Positions 24,342 through 33,369 of a stretch of DNA of 64,000 bases are shown one piece after another. Every line of letters starts with the position of its first letter. Position 1 is the first letter of the stretch. A program made the translations under genes and the position numbers. Source of the stretch: Streptomyces sp. WAC 04229 (GTDB taxonomy: Bacteria; Actinomycetota; Actinomycetes; Streptomycetales; Streptomycetaceae); NCBI RefSeq assembly GCF_003947455.1, contig NZ_QHJH01000019.1, positions 1-64,000 of the forward strand. The letters run 5' to 3'. The notes below the pieces were generated by a model. That model saw only the letters and a list, made by a program, of their open reading frames with translations, was not told where the DNA came from and did no database searches.

Positions 24342-25618
24342 CGCACCGCCCGACCGGCGAACCCCTGCGCGCCGTACGGCCGCACCCCGCCGGCGACGAC
24401 ACCGGCTGGGACGACGGCCGCCCGCCCGAGTCCGCCGCCGTCGACCCGGCCGTCCTGACCGCGCTGCTCCACCGGCACGGCTGGCAGCGGCGCGGCGGCG
24501 CCCCCGGCCGCTACGGCCGCTGGACACCACCCGGCCCGGCGGCCGGAGCCACCAGCCTGCTGGTGCCCGTCAGCCGCGCCTTCCCCGACAGCGAGGACCT
24601 GCTGGGCGAGGCGCTGCTCGCCCTGTCCCGCAGCGCCACCCCCGCCGCCCGGGAGATCCTCGTCTCACTCGCCGTCCCCAGCGACGAGATCCGCTGGGCA
24701 CGCGACGTGCCGACCGGACCCGGCGACACCGCCTCCTGGACCGCCGAGGAGCAGCTGCGCGCCGCCGCCCGCCGGATGCTGCTCGCCGGAGCGCTCGCCA
24801 CGCGCGCGCGTGCGGGCTACTTCGGCGCCCGGCACCGGCGCACCGCCGCCACCGCCCTGGAGAACGTGCTGGTCGGCGCGGCCCCGGGCGGTCGCCGACT
24901 GACGGCGTTCGTGCCCGTCACCACCGGCCGCCCGCTCGCCGTAACCCTCCACCAGGCCCTCTACGCCGCGCGGGAGGCCGTCGACTACCGGCGGGCCACC
25001 GGCGGCATGGAAGCCTTCGACGCCGCCGTCGGGGCCGGCGTCAGCCACGAGCTGACCGAGGCGCTGGTCGCCCTGGTCCGTGGCACCCAGGGAGCCGGGA
25101 TCGCCGTCGACTGGGCGCCCGCCGCGGGCGTCCCCGAGGGCTGCGGCGCCCTCGCCGAACCCGTCGAGTTCTCGCCCGGCGACCTGCCCGCCCTGCGCGA
25201 GGCCGCCGCCCGCTACCTGCGCGCGGAGCCCTCCGTGCCGGTGCGGATCACCGGCACCGTCGTCCGCATGCGCCGTTCCGGACCGCGCGGCACGGGCACC
25301 GTACGGCTGCGGGTGCTGGCCGGCGCCGAGGTGCCGCACGTGCGGATCACCCTGGACGAGGACGCCTACCGGATCGCGGGCCACGCCCACCTCGTCGGAC
25401 TGCCGGTGCGGGTGCTCGGCAGGCTGGAGAGCCGGGGCGGCTTCCGCCGGCTCACCGGGGCCTGCGAGATCGCCCCGGTGCAGGTCGACGACGCGGAGCG
25501 GGACCGGCTGCTCAAGGCGGTCCAGGAGCACGTGGAGGTGGCGGCCTTCTTCGAGGAGACCTGCGGAGGTGACGGCGAGGGCGAGGGCGGGACCGCCGAG
25601 GACGACGACGCGGGGTGA
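24338..25618 (+). CDS. Uncharacterised protein coupled to DUF4365 (426 aa)
   Basis: I recognise no family. The N-terminal third contains HRHGWQRRGGAPGRYGRW and a LLVPVSRAFPDSEDLLGEAL segment. The middle (about 130-250) is mostly helical, with MLLAGALATRARAGYFGARHRR. The last third is beta-rich: VPVRITGTVVRMRRSG, TVRLRVLAGAEVPHVRITL and VGLPVRVLGRLESRGGFRRL could form an OB-like or small barrel fold. The tail is acidic (GEGGTAEDDDAG). There are no membrane segments. Start ATG 24338 lies inside the DUF4365 stop, so translation is coupled. Confidence 0.65.
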   Translation: MTHRPTGEPLRAVRPHPAGDDTGWDDGRPPESAAVDPAVLTALLHRHGWQRRGGAPGRYGRWTPPGPAAGATSLLVPVSRAFPDSEDLLGEALLALSRSATPAAREILVSLAVPSDEIRWARDVPTGPGDTASWTAEEQLRAAARRMLLAGALATRARAGYFGARHRRTAATALENVLVGAAPGGRRLTAFVPVTTGRPLAVTLHQALYAAREAVDYRRATGGMEAFDAAVGAGVSHELTEALVALVRGTQGAGIAVDWAPAAGVPEGCGALAEPVEFSPGDLPALREAAARYLRAEPSVPVRITGTVVRMRRSGPRGTGTVRLRVLAGAEVPHVRITLDEDAYRIAGHAHLVGLPVRVLGRLESRGGFRRLTGACEIAPVQVDDAERDRLLKAVQEHVEVAAFFEETCGGDGEGEGGTAEDDDAG

Positions 25619-25729
25619 GGGCCGCCGCCGGGAATGATTTCGCGGTGCACGGGTCCGGGTCGGTACGATCGCCCTCATGCGTGCGCTCCGGTATGGCGCC
25701 GCGGCCCCACCTTCAGTCAGGAGAGACCG

Positions 25730-27706
25730 GTGTCAGACGTCCGTGTGATCATCCAACGCGATTCCGAGCGGGAAGAACGCGTGGTGACGACGGGCACTAC
25801 GGCCGCCGAGCTCTTCGCCGGCGAGCGCTCGATCGTCGCGGCGCGGGTGGCCGGTGAGCTCAAGGACCTCGCCTACGAGGTCGGCGACGGCGAGACCGTC
25901 GAGGGCGTCGAGATCTCCTCCGAGGACGGCCTGAACATCCTGCGGCACTCCACCGCGCACGTCATGGCGCAGGCCGTGCAGGAGCTGTTCCCCGAGGCCA
26001 AGCTGGGCATCGGCCCGCCGGTCAAGGACGGCTTCTACTACGACTTCGACGTCGAGAAGCCCTTCCACCCCGATGACCTCAAGGCCATCGAGAAGAAGAT
26101 GCAGGAGATCCAGAAGCGCGGGCAGCGGTTCTCGCGCCGCGTGGTGAGCGACGACGAGGCCCGCGAGGAGCTCGCCGACGAGCCGTACAAGCTGGAGCTG
26201 ATCGGCCTCAAGGGCTCCGCGTCGCACGACGACGGCGCGGACGTCGAGGTCGGCGCCGGCGAGCTGACGATCTACGACAACCTGGACGCCAAGACCGGCG
26301 AGCTGTGCTGGAAGGACCTCTGCCGAGGCCCCCACCTGCCCACCACCCGCAACATCCCGGCGTTCAAGCTGATGCGCAACGCAGCCGCCTACTGGCGCGG
26401 CAGCGAGAAGAACCCGATGCTCCAGCGCATCTACGGCACCGCCTGGCCCACCAAGGACGAGCTGAAGGCGCACCTGGAGTTCCTCGCCGAGGCCGAGAAG
26501 CGCGACCACCGCAAGCTCGGCAGCGAGCTGGACCTCTTCTCCATCCCGGAGCAGATCGGCTCCGGCCTCGCCGTCTTCCACCCCAAGGGCGGCATCATCC
26601 GCCGGGTCATGGAGGACTACTCGCGCCGCCGCCACGAGGAGGAGGGCTACGAGTTCGTCTACACCCCGCACGCGACCAAGGGGAAGCTCTTCGAGACCTC
26701 GGGCCACCTGGACTGGTACGCCGACGGCATGTACCCGCCCATGCAGCTCGACGAGGGCGTGGACTACTACCTCAAGCCCATGAACTGCCCGATGCACAAC
26801 CTGATCTTCGACGCGCGCGGGCGCTCCTACCGTGAGCTGCCGCTGCGCCTGTTCGAGTTCGGCACCGTGTACCGGTACGAGAAGTCGGGTGTCGTGCACG
26901 GCCTGACCCGGGCCCGCGGCTTCACCCAGGACGACGCGCACATCTACTGCACGCGTGAGCAGATGTCGGAGGAGCTCGACAAGACGCTCACCTTCGTGCT
27001 CGGCCTGCTGCGCGACTACGGCCTGACCGACTTCTACCTGGAGCTGTCCACCAAGGACCCGGAGAAGTTCGTCGGCTCCGACGAGGCGTGGGAAGAGGCC
27101 ACCGAGACGCTGCGGCAGGTCGCCGAGAAGCAGGGGCTGCCCCTGGTCCCGGACCCGGGCGGCGCCGCCTTCTACGGACCGAAGATCTCCGTGCAGACCA
27201 AGGACGCCATCGGCCGCACCTGGCAGATGTCGACCATCCAGCTCGACTTCAACCTGCCGGAGCGCTTCGACCTGGAGTACACGGCCGCGGACGGCACCAA
27301 GACCCGTCCGGTCATGATCCACCGCGCGCTGTTCGGCTCGATCGAGCGGTTCTTCGCGGTGCTCCTGGAGCACTACGCGGGCGCCTTCCCGGCGTGGCTC
27401 GCCCCGGTCCAGGCGGTCGGCATCCCGATCGGGGACGCGCACGTCGAGCACCTGGAGAAGTTCGCCGCGGCGGCCCGCAGGCAGGGCCTGCGCGTCGAGG
27501 TCGACACCTCCTCCGACCGGATGCAGAAGAAGATCCGCAACGCCCAGAAGCAGAAGGTGCCCTTCATGGTCATCGCGGGCGACGAGGACATGGCGAACGA
27601 CGCGGTCTCCTTCCGCTACCGCGACGGCTCCCAGGAGAACGGCATCCCCGTCGACGAGGCCATCGCGAAGATCGCGACGGTGGTCGAGGAGCGGGTGCAG
27701 GTCTGA
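25730..27706 (+). CDS. thrS: Threonyl-tRNA synthetase
   Basis: 658 residues, full length for the actinobacterial enzyme. The order is TGS domain (1-65); the tRNA-SAD editing domain beginning [19 protein letters not shown]; the class II core with [27 protein letters not shown] and the motif 3 region [12 protein letters not shown]; then the anticodon-binding domain ([20 protein letters not shown] to the end). The GTG at 25730 is preceded by AGGAGAG. I saw no T-box-like leader in the 111 nt upstream; a TACGAT box lies at 25664-25669. A hairpin separates it from the HIT gene. Confidence 0.96.
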   Translation: MSDVRVIIQRDSEREERVVTTGTTAAELFAGERSIVAARVAGELKDLAYEVGDGETVEGVEISSEDGLNILRHSTAHVMAQAVQELFPEAKLGIGPPVKDGFYYDFDVEKPFHPDDLKAIEKKMQEIQKRGQRFSRRVVSDDEAREELADEPYKLELIGLKGSASHDDGADVEVGAGELTIYDNLDAKTGELCWKDLCRGPHLPTTRNIPAFKLMRNAAAYWRGSEKNPMLQRIYGTAWPTKDELKAHLEFLAEAEKRDHRKLGSELDLFSIPEQIGSGLAVFHPKGGIIRRVMEDYSRRRHEEEGYEFVYTPHATKGKLFETSGHLDWYADGMYPPMQLDEGVDYYLKPMNCPMHNLIFDARGRSYRELPLRLFEFGTVYRYEKSGVVHGLTRARGFTQDDAHIYCTREQMSEELDKTLTFVLGLLRDYGLTDFYLELSTKDPEKFVGSDEAWEEATETLRQVAEKQGLPLVPDPGGAAFYGPKISVQTKDAIGRTWQMSTIQLDFNLPERFDLEYTAADGTKTRPVMIHRALFGSIERFFAVLLEHYAGAFPAWLAPVQAVGIPIGDAHVEHLEKFAAAARRQGLRVEVDTSSDRMQKKIRNAQKQKVPFMVIAGDEDMANDAVSFRYRDGSQENGIPVDEAIAKIATVVEERVQV

Positions 27707-27720
27707 TCGCGGGCTTGCGG

Positions 27721-27743
27721 GGCCCCGGGATCTCCCGGGGGCC
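27721..27743 (+). terminator. Terminator after thrS
   Basis: Arms 27721-27730 and 27733-27743 form about 10 bp with one bulge around a TC turn, followed by TTTCCCT. It lies 14 nt after the thrS stop and may be read through into the HIT gene. Confidence 0.65.
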
Positions 27744-27781
27744 TTTCCCTGTCGCCGTACACGACGCCATATGCTGCACGC

Positions 27782-28330
27782 ATGACGAGTGAGCCGGAGC
27801 AGCAGCTGGGGGTGGGGACGCAGGACGCGTTCCAGCGCCTGTGGACGCCCCACCGGATGGCCTACATCCAGGGCGAGAACAAGCCGAGCGGCCCGGGCGC
27901 CGACGACGGCTGCCCCTTCTGCTCGATCCCGGCCAAATCCGACGAGGACGGGCTGGTCGTCCGCCGCGGTGAGCACGTCTACGCGGTGCTCAACCTGTAC
28001 CCGTACAACGGCGGCCACCTGATGACCGTGCCGTACCGCCACGTCGCCGACTACACCGATCTGACCGACGTGGAGACCGCGGAACTCGCCGCGCTGACCA
28101 AGCAGGCGATGACGGCGCTGCGCACCGCGTCCGGCGCCCACGGCTTCAACATCGGCATGAACCAGGGCACGGTGGCCGGCGCGGGCATCGCCGCCCACCT
28201 CCACCAGCACATCGTGCCCCGCTGGGGCGGCGACACCAACTTCATGCCGGTGGTCGGCCACACGAAGGTGCTGCCGCAGCTTCTGGGCGACACCCGCAAG
28301 ATGCTGGCGGAGGCCTGGCCCTCCGCCTAG
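27782..28330 (+). CDS. HIT-domain hydrolase/phosphorylase (Ap4A-type)
   Basis: 182 residues. The histidine triad is HLHQHIVPRW near residue 140, with an upstream CPFCSIP zinc-type motif and NLYPYNGGHLMTVPYRH. The family splits or phosphorolyses dinucleoside polyphosphates. The mycobacterial orthologue, encoded in the same place between thrS and pgsA, is an Ap4A phosphorylase, so this role is likely here. It ends 23 bp from a convergent membrane-protein gene. Confidence 0.88.
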   Translation: MTSEPEQQLGVGTQDAFQRLWTPHRMAYIQGENKPSGPGADDGCPFCSIPAKSDEDGLVVRRGEHVYAVLNLYPYNGGHLMTVPYRHVADYTDLTDVETAELAALTKQAMTALRTASGAHGFNIGMNQGTVAGAGIAAHLHQHIVPRWGGDTNFMPVVGHTKVLPQLLGDTRKMLAEAWPSA

Positions 28331-28353
28331 GTGTATCGACCCGCCGACGGGAC

Positions 28354-30015
28354 CTACGCGTTGTAGAGGTCGGCCTTCCCGGGCGTCGCATCCTGCACGG
28401 CCGTGCTCAGGAACGCCGACCGCGTGCCGAACTTCTCCGTGTCCACGCCGTTCTCCTCCAGCACCTTGATCGACGCCGCGTGCACCACCCGCAGCACCGG
28501 CGCCGCCGCGCGCAACGCGTCGTCGGCCATGAAGCGGTGCCGCCACGGCTGGTCCGCCCACGCGTGCCGCAGCCCGAACGGCTCCGGCAGTCCGATCGTG
28601 CCGCCGAGCCAGTTCAGCAGCGGCGGATACCAGGTGAGCGGTGCGCGCACGGCGAGGCGGACCACCTCGCCCGCGGTGACCAGCGGGAGCATCACCTTGC
28701 GCGTCTCCCACGGCTTGAACGACTTGGCGACCTCCTTGGAGGGCGCCTCGGGCTTGGCGGTGAACAGCGGGTTCACCGGACCGAGCGCATGGCCGGTGAC
28801 CTCGATGCGCAGCGTCTCGTGCAGCACGGTCACCGTGATCAGCATGGTGATGACCAACTGGCCGTCCCACAGCGTCCACTGCACACCCAGGTAGTGCCGG
28901 TCACCGGCACCGAACTGCTGCTTGTTGCAGATCTCCTGGATCGCGTGCGTCTTGACCTGGTACGCCTCGACGTCCGTGCCCTCCGGACGGGACACCGCCT
29001 TCGCGTTCTCCCCGATCGGCGTGACCACCCAGTGCCGTATGGACGGCTTGGTGAAACCGCCGGTGTTCAGCGGACCGCGTTCCAGCATGCGCAGCTGGTC
29101 GTGGATGGACTTCACGACGTCCCAGCTGCGGAAGGGGTGGATCTCGCGCGCCGGGTCGGCCGGTGCCAGGTCCTCGGCGAGATGCCAGCTGCCCCAGCGC
29201 GTGCCCATGCCGAGTATGCCCTTGGGACCGGCGTAGAACACGGAGTTGGACTGCTGCTCGGCGCCGAGCTTGGCCAGGGACTGGCGCAGCTGTTCGGCAG
29301 AGGTCTCGTTCGGGTTGCTGGGGACCGCCTCGGGCACCTTGGCGCCGACGCCGCTGCCCGACAGGAGCCCGTCCCAGCGCTCGCGGAGGTCCCTCGCGGT
29401 GCCCTCGCAGATCCGCTTGGCCCAGAACCAGCCCACGACCGGCAGGACGACCGCCGCGCGGGCGTACCAGGCCCAGAAACCGGTGAAGGGCATCTTCACG
29501 AGGAACAGCACGGCCAGCACGGCGATCGCGAGCAGCACCGCGGTGCCCAGCGCACCGGCCTGCTTGTTCTCCGACTTGGCGACGGTGGTGCGGATCTGGA
29601 AGCCCAGCAGCCAGATCAGCATCCCGGGCAGGAAGAGCACCCCGCACAGCAGGATGACCATGGAGAGCCGGGCGTCGCGTGCCCTGCGGATGCCGTTGGC
29701 CGCCAGACAGTGCTCGACGACCACCTGCGGCTCCGCCCCGAAGGACTGGATGAGCGGCTTGCGGTCGCTGCCCAGCATGCGGTCGGCCACCGCGCGGGAG
29801 AAGGCCTCGCCGAGGTTGGGCCGGAAGATCGTGGCCCAGGACCGGCCCGCGTTGAGGGTCGTCTGGTGCCACTCGTTGTCGGCCTTCTTGATCTCCGCCA
29901 GCTCGCCGTCCCGGTAGGCGGCCGACGCCAGCGCGAAGGTGGCCGTCTGGCCACCGTCGTCCGTGCGCGGCACCTGCGGTCCGAAGAAGTCCGCGTAACC
30001 GCCGTCAACGGCCAT
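28354..30015 (-). CDS. Uncharacterised membrane protein (553 aa) paired with EF-G-like GTPase
   Basis: No recognised domain. Residues ~1-130 are soluble (GGYADFFGPQVPRTDDGG, FRPNLGEAFSRAVADRML). About 150-240 contain three hydrophobic helices: MVILLCGVLFLPGMLIWLLG, AVLLAIAVLAVLFLVKM and AVVLPVVGWFWA. The C-terminal ~300 residues are soluble, with WDVVKSIHDQLRMLERG, VTVLHETLRIEVTGHALGP and a final helix ending LYNA. The ATG at 30015 has a G-rich ribosome site. It lies 221 nt downstream of the EF-G-like gene on the same strand, behind that gene's terminator, so it probably has its own promoter. Confidence 0.65.
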   Translation of the reverse strand: MAVDGGYADFFGPQVPRTDDGGQTATFALASAAYRDGELAEIKKADNEWHQTTLNAGRSWATIFRPNLGEAFSRAVADRMLGSDRKPLIQSFGAEPQVVVEHCLAANGIRRARDARLSMVILLCGVLFLPGMLIWLLGFQIRTTVAKSENKQAGALGTAVLLAIAVLAVLFLVKMPFTGFWAWYARAAVVLPVVGWFWAKRICEGTARDLRERWDGLLSGSGVGAKVPEAVPSNPNETSAEQLRQSLAKLGAEQQSNSVFYAGPKGILGMGTRWGSWHLAEDLAPADPAREIHPFRSWDVVKSIHDQLRMLERGPLNTGGFTKPSIRHWVVTPIGENAKAVSRPEGTDVEAYQVKTHAIQEICNKQQFGAGDRHYLGVQWTLWDGQLVITMLITVTVLHETLRIEVTGHALGPVNPLFTAKPEAPSKEVAKSFKPWETRKVMLPLVTAGEVVRLAVRAPLTWYPPLLNWLGGTIGLPEPFGLRHAWADQPWRHRFMADDALRAAAPVLRVVHAASIKVLEENGVDTEKFGTRSAFLSTAVQDATPGKADLYNA

Positions 30016-30195
30016 TCCCGCCCCCGATCGCCACCACTGTCGCTCCTGCGGCCTTCCCGACTTCCCTGCCCCGCACACCTGTTGATCTGGTCATCAGCGT
30101 ATCCGCAGCCGGCGGCACGCGTCACCGGACGCCGGAAGGCGCCCCTGCGCGCGCGGGTCGGGCCGCCGGGCGCGCCGTCGCGCGCGGGGTGGAGC

Positions 30196-30227
30196 GCCGC
30201 CGGCGCGGGCGTTCCCGCGCCGGCGGC
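30196..30227 (-). terminator. Terminator after the EF-G-like gene, perfect 14-bp stem
   Basis: Arms 30196-30209 and 30214-30227 are perfect complements with a 4-nt loop. It begins 9 nt after the stop on the minus strand. Confidence 0.8.
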
Positions 30228-30236
30228 CGGACGCCG

Positions 30237-32438
30237 CTACGACGCCGCGCGCACCTCCTCGGGCAGCCGGTCGGCGACCTGCTGCGGCATCGGTTCGTGG
30301 CGCGCGTAACGGCGGTCGAAGCGCGCGGTGCCGTGCGAGAGGGAGCGCAGGTCGACCGCGTAACGGCCGATCTCGATCTCGGGCACCTCGGCCCGGATCA
30401 GGGTCCGGCCCCCGCTCGTCTGCTCGGTGCCGAGCACCTTGCCGCGCCGCCCCGACAGGTCGCTCATCACCGCGCCCACGTAGTCGTCGCCGACCAGGAC
30501 GCTCACCTCGGCCACCGGCTCCAGCAGATGGATCCTGGCCTGCGCGGCGGCCTCCCGCAGCGCCAGCGCGCCGGCCGTCTGGAAGGCGGCGTCGGAGGAG
30601 TCCACCGAGTGCGCCTTGCCGTCCAGCAGCGTGACCCGCACGTCGATCAGCGGATGGCCCGCCGCGACGCCCTTGGCGGCCTGTGCGCGCACGCCCTTCT
30701 CGACGGACGGGATGAACTGCCGGGGCACGGCGCCGCCGACCACCTTGTCCACGAACTCGACGCCCGAACCGTTCGGCAGCGGCTCCACCTCGATCTCGCA
30801 GATGGCGTACTGCCCGTGCCCGCCGGACTGCTTCACGTGCCGCCCGCGCCCGCCCGCACGGTCCCCGAACGTCTCCCGCAGGGGCACCCGGTGGGGTACG
30901 ACGTCGACCTGGACGCCGTAGCGGCTGCGCAGCCGCTCCAGGGCCACGTCGGCGTGCGCCTCGCCCAGGCACCACAGGACCACCTGGTGCGTGTCCTGGT
31001 TGTGCTCCAGGCGCATCGTCGGGTCCTCGGCGACCAGCCGCGCCAGCCCCTGGGACAGCTTGTCCTCGTCGGGTTTGCTGTGCGCCTGGATGGCGAGCGG
31101 CAGCAGCGGATCGGGCATCTCCCAGGGAGCCATCAGCAGCGGGTCCTCCTTGGCCGAGAGCGTGTCCCCGGTCTCCGCGCGGCTCAGCTTGGCCACGCAC
31201 GCAAGGTCGCCCGCGATCACGTGCGAGACCGGCCGCTGCTGCTTGCCGAACGGCGTCGACAGGGCGCCGATCCGCTCGTCGACGTCGTGATCCTCGTGGC
31301 CGCGGTCGGCCAGCCCGTGCCCGGAGACGTGCACCGTCTGGTCGGCGCGCAGGGTGCCGGAGAACACCCGGACCATCGAGATCCGGCCGACGTAGGGGTC
31401 GGACGAGGTCTTGACGACCTCCGCGACCAGCGACTCCCCGGGATCGCACATCCGCAGTTCGCGTCCGGCGCCCTCGGGCGTGGTCACCCGGGGTGCCGCC
31501 CGCTCCAGCGGCGTCGGAAAGCCACGGGTGACCAGGTCCAGCAGCTCGACCGTGCCCAGTCCCTGCCGGGCGCCCTCCGCCGCGGGAGCCGCGGCCAGCA
31601 CCGGGAAGAAGACGCCGCGCGCGACGGCCCGCTCCAGGTCCTCGACGAGCGTCTTGACGTCGACCTGCTCACCGCCGAGATAGCGCTCCATGAGGGTCTC
31701 GTCCTCGCTCTCCGAGATGATCCCCTCGATCAGCAGGGAGCGGGCCTCGTCGATCACCGGCAGCTCCGCCTCGCCCGGCTCGGACGCCACGCGCTCGCCC
31801 GACGCGTAGTCGAACAGTTTCCGCGACAGCAGGCCGATGAGCCCGGTCACGGGCGCGTGCCCGTCGGGCGCCGGGGTTCCCCGCAGCGGCAGGTACAGCG
31901 GCAGCACCGCGTCCGGATCGTCCCCGCCGAAGGCCTCCGCGCAGATCCGCGTCATCTCCTCGAAGTCCGCGCGGGCGGCCTCCAGGTGCGTGATCACGAT
32001 GGCGCGCGGCATCCCGACGGCGGCGCACTCCTCCCACACCATGCGGGTCGAGCCGTCCACCCCGTCGGAGGCCGAGACGACGAAGAGGGCCGCGTCCGCC
32101 GCGCGCAGACCGGCCCTCAGCTCACCGACGAAGTCGGCGTACCCGGGAGTGTCCAAGAGATTGATCTTGATGCCGTCCCATTCGACCGGCACCAGGGAGA
32201 GCTGTACGGAGCGCTGCTGCCGGTGCTCCATCTCGTCGTAGTCCGAGACGCAGCCGCCGTCCTCCACGCGGCCCGCCCGGTTCACCGCTCCCGCGGTCAG
32301 CGCGAGAGCCTCCACCAAAGTCGTCTTGCCCGATCCGGAGTGGCCGACCAGCACCACATTCCGTACGGATGCGGGATGGTCGGCCGCCGTTGCCCTTCCG
32401 GCGGCTCCGGGATGGGTGTGGTGTGCCTTGTCGCCCAT
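30237..32438 (-). CDS. Elongation factor G-like protein (EF-G2 type)
   Basis: 733 residues with the full EF-G domain order. The P loop is GHSGSGKTT (32-40), but G3 reads DTPGY (Tyr100 in place of the catalytic His of DTPGH) and G4 reads THLE (150-153) instead of NKxD. The insertion GGDDPDAVLPLYLPLRG and the domain II-V blocks (ELRMCDPGESLVAEVVKT, VKQSGGHGQYAICEIEVEP, VPRQFIPSVEKGVRAQAA) identify the paralogue found beside canonical EF-G in many actinobacteria. Its role is unknown; the changes imply altered hydrolysis or nucleotide choice. GGGAGGCAGG precedes the ATG. It is divergent from pgsA. Confidence 0.88.
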   Translation of the reverse strand: MGDKAHHTHPGAAGRATAADHPASVRNVVLVGHSGSGKTTLVEALALTAGAVNRAGRVEDGGCVSDYDEMEHRQQRSVQLSLVPVEWDGIKINLLDTPGYADFVGELRAGLRAADAALFVVSASDGVDGSTRMVWEECAAVGMPRAIVITHLEAARADFEEMTRICAEAFGGDDPDAVLPLYLPLRGTPAPDGHAPVTGLIGLLSRKLFDYASGERVASEPGEAELPVIDEARSLLIEGIISESEDETLMERYLGGEQVDVKTLVEDLERAVARGVFFPVLAAAPAAEGARQGLGTVELLDLVTRGFPTPLERAAPRVTTPEGAGRELRMCDPGESLVAEVVKTSSDPYVGRISMVRVFSGTLRADQTVHVSGHGLADRGHEDHDVDERIGALSTPFGKQQRPVSHVIAGDLACVAKLSRAETGDTLSAKEDPLLMAPWEMPDPLLPLAIQAHSKPDEDKLSQGLARLVAEDPTMRLEHNQDTHQVVLWCLGEAHADVALERLRSRYGVQVDVVPHRVPLRETFGDRAGGRGRHVKQSGGHGQYAICEIEVEPLPNGSGVEFVDKVVGGAVPRQFIPSVEKGVRAQAAKGVAAGHPLIDVRVTLLDGKAHSVDSSDAAFQTAGALALREAAAQARIHLLEPVAEVSVLVGDDYVGAVMSDLSGRRGKVLGTEQTSGGRTLIRAEVPEIEIGRYAVDLRSLSHGTARFDRRYARHEPMPQQVADRLPEEVRAAS

Positions 32439-32641
32439 GTCCTGCCTCCCGTGCACGGTGAGGTCCCTGGGGGCGCGGACACGCGGGACCGCGTGCACTG
32501 GCGGCTCCGGCGACGCCCGCGGTCCTTCGAGCTTTCCACTCCCTTCACGCCGCGTCCATACGAAGGACCCGATCCCATCGCCCACCGGCCGCCGGGACGC
32601 GGGGTCCGGGTGCCCGGCCCCCGCCCACGCGCGCGCGTGAC

Positions 32642-32647
32642 TACGAT
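32642..32647 (+). promoter_or_regulatory. TACGAT -10 box for the pgsA-patA-pimA operon
   Basis: TACGAT preceded by TGAC lies 53 nt before the pgsA ATG, within the 262-bp divergent region shared with the EF-G-like gene. No clear -35 was found. Confidence 0.4.
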
Positions 32648-32700
32648 GGGCCAGCCGGTGGCCAGCAGGGGCCGCGGCCACACCGACCGTCGGGAAGGCC

Positions 32701-33369
32701 ATGCTGAACAAGTACGCGCGTGCATTCTTCACGCGTGTCCTCACACCGTTCGCCGCGTTTCTCATCCGCCGGGGCGTCAGCCCGGACACGGTCACGCTCC
32801 TCGGCACCGCCGGTGTGGTCGCCGGTGCGCTGGTCTTCTACCCCATGGGTGAGTTCTTCTGGGGCACGGTGGTGATCACGCTCTTCGTCTTCTCGGACCT
32901 CGTCGACGGCAACATGGCCCGCCAGCTCGGCCGCTCCAGCCGCTGGGGCGCGTTCCTGGACTCCACCCTGGACCGGGTCGCCGACGGCGCGATCTTCGGC
33001 GGGTTCGCCCTCTGGTACGCGGGGGCCGGCGACGACAACATCCTGTGCGCGGTGTCGATCTTCTGTCTGGCCAGCGGCCAGGTGGTGTCCTACACCAAGG
33101 CGCGCGGCGAGTCGATCGGCCTGCCGGTCGCCGTCAACGGCCTGGTCGAGCGGGCCGAGCGGCTCGTCGTCTCCCTGGTCGCGGCCGGATTCGCGGGCCT
33201 GCACAAGTTCGGTGTCCCGGGCATCCAGTACCTCCTGCCGATCGCCCTGTGGATCGTCGCCGTCGGCAGCCTCGTCACGCTCGTCCAGCGGGTTGTCACG
33301 GTCCGCCGGGAGGCCGCCGAGGCCGACGCCGCCGCGCAGGAGAGCCAGGGCACCGAGGCGGCCAAGTGA
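32701..33369 (+). CDS. pgsA: Phosphatidylinositol phosphate synthase (CDP-alcohol phosphatidyltransferase)
   Basis: 222 residues, about six membrane helices. The CDP-alcohol motif DG(x)2AR...G...D...D is present as DLVDGNMARQLG followed by RWGAFLDSTLDRVAD. It joins inositol-1-phosphate to CDP-diacylglycerol in the inner membrane, making the lipid base for phosphatidylinositol mannosides. The ATG has GGGAAGG upstream. The stop overlaps the patA GTG by 4 nt. The assignment to PI rather than PG synthesis rests on its position before patA and pimA, as in mycobacteria. Confidence 0.9.
   Translation: MLNKYARAFFTRVLTPFAAFLIRRGVSPDTVTLLGTAGVVAGALVFYPMGEFFWGTVVITLFVFSDLVDGNMARQLGRSSRWGAFLDSTLDRVADGAIFGGFALWYAGAGDDNILCAVSIFCLASGQVVSYTKARGESIGLPVAVNGLVERAERLVVSLVAAGFAGLHKFGVPGIQYLLPIALWIVAVGSLVTLVQRVVTVRREAAEADAAAQESQGTEAAK

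Noticed and set aside
25619-25729. T-box or other amino-acid riboswitch upstream of thrS
   Set aside because: The interval is only 111 nt and shows no T-box sequence or specifier-type stem. The upstream regions of alaS and hisS are intragenic or a few nucleotides long.
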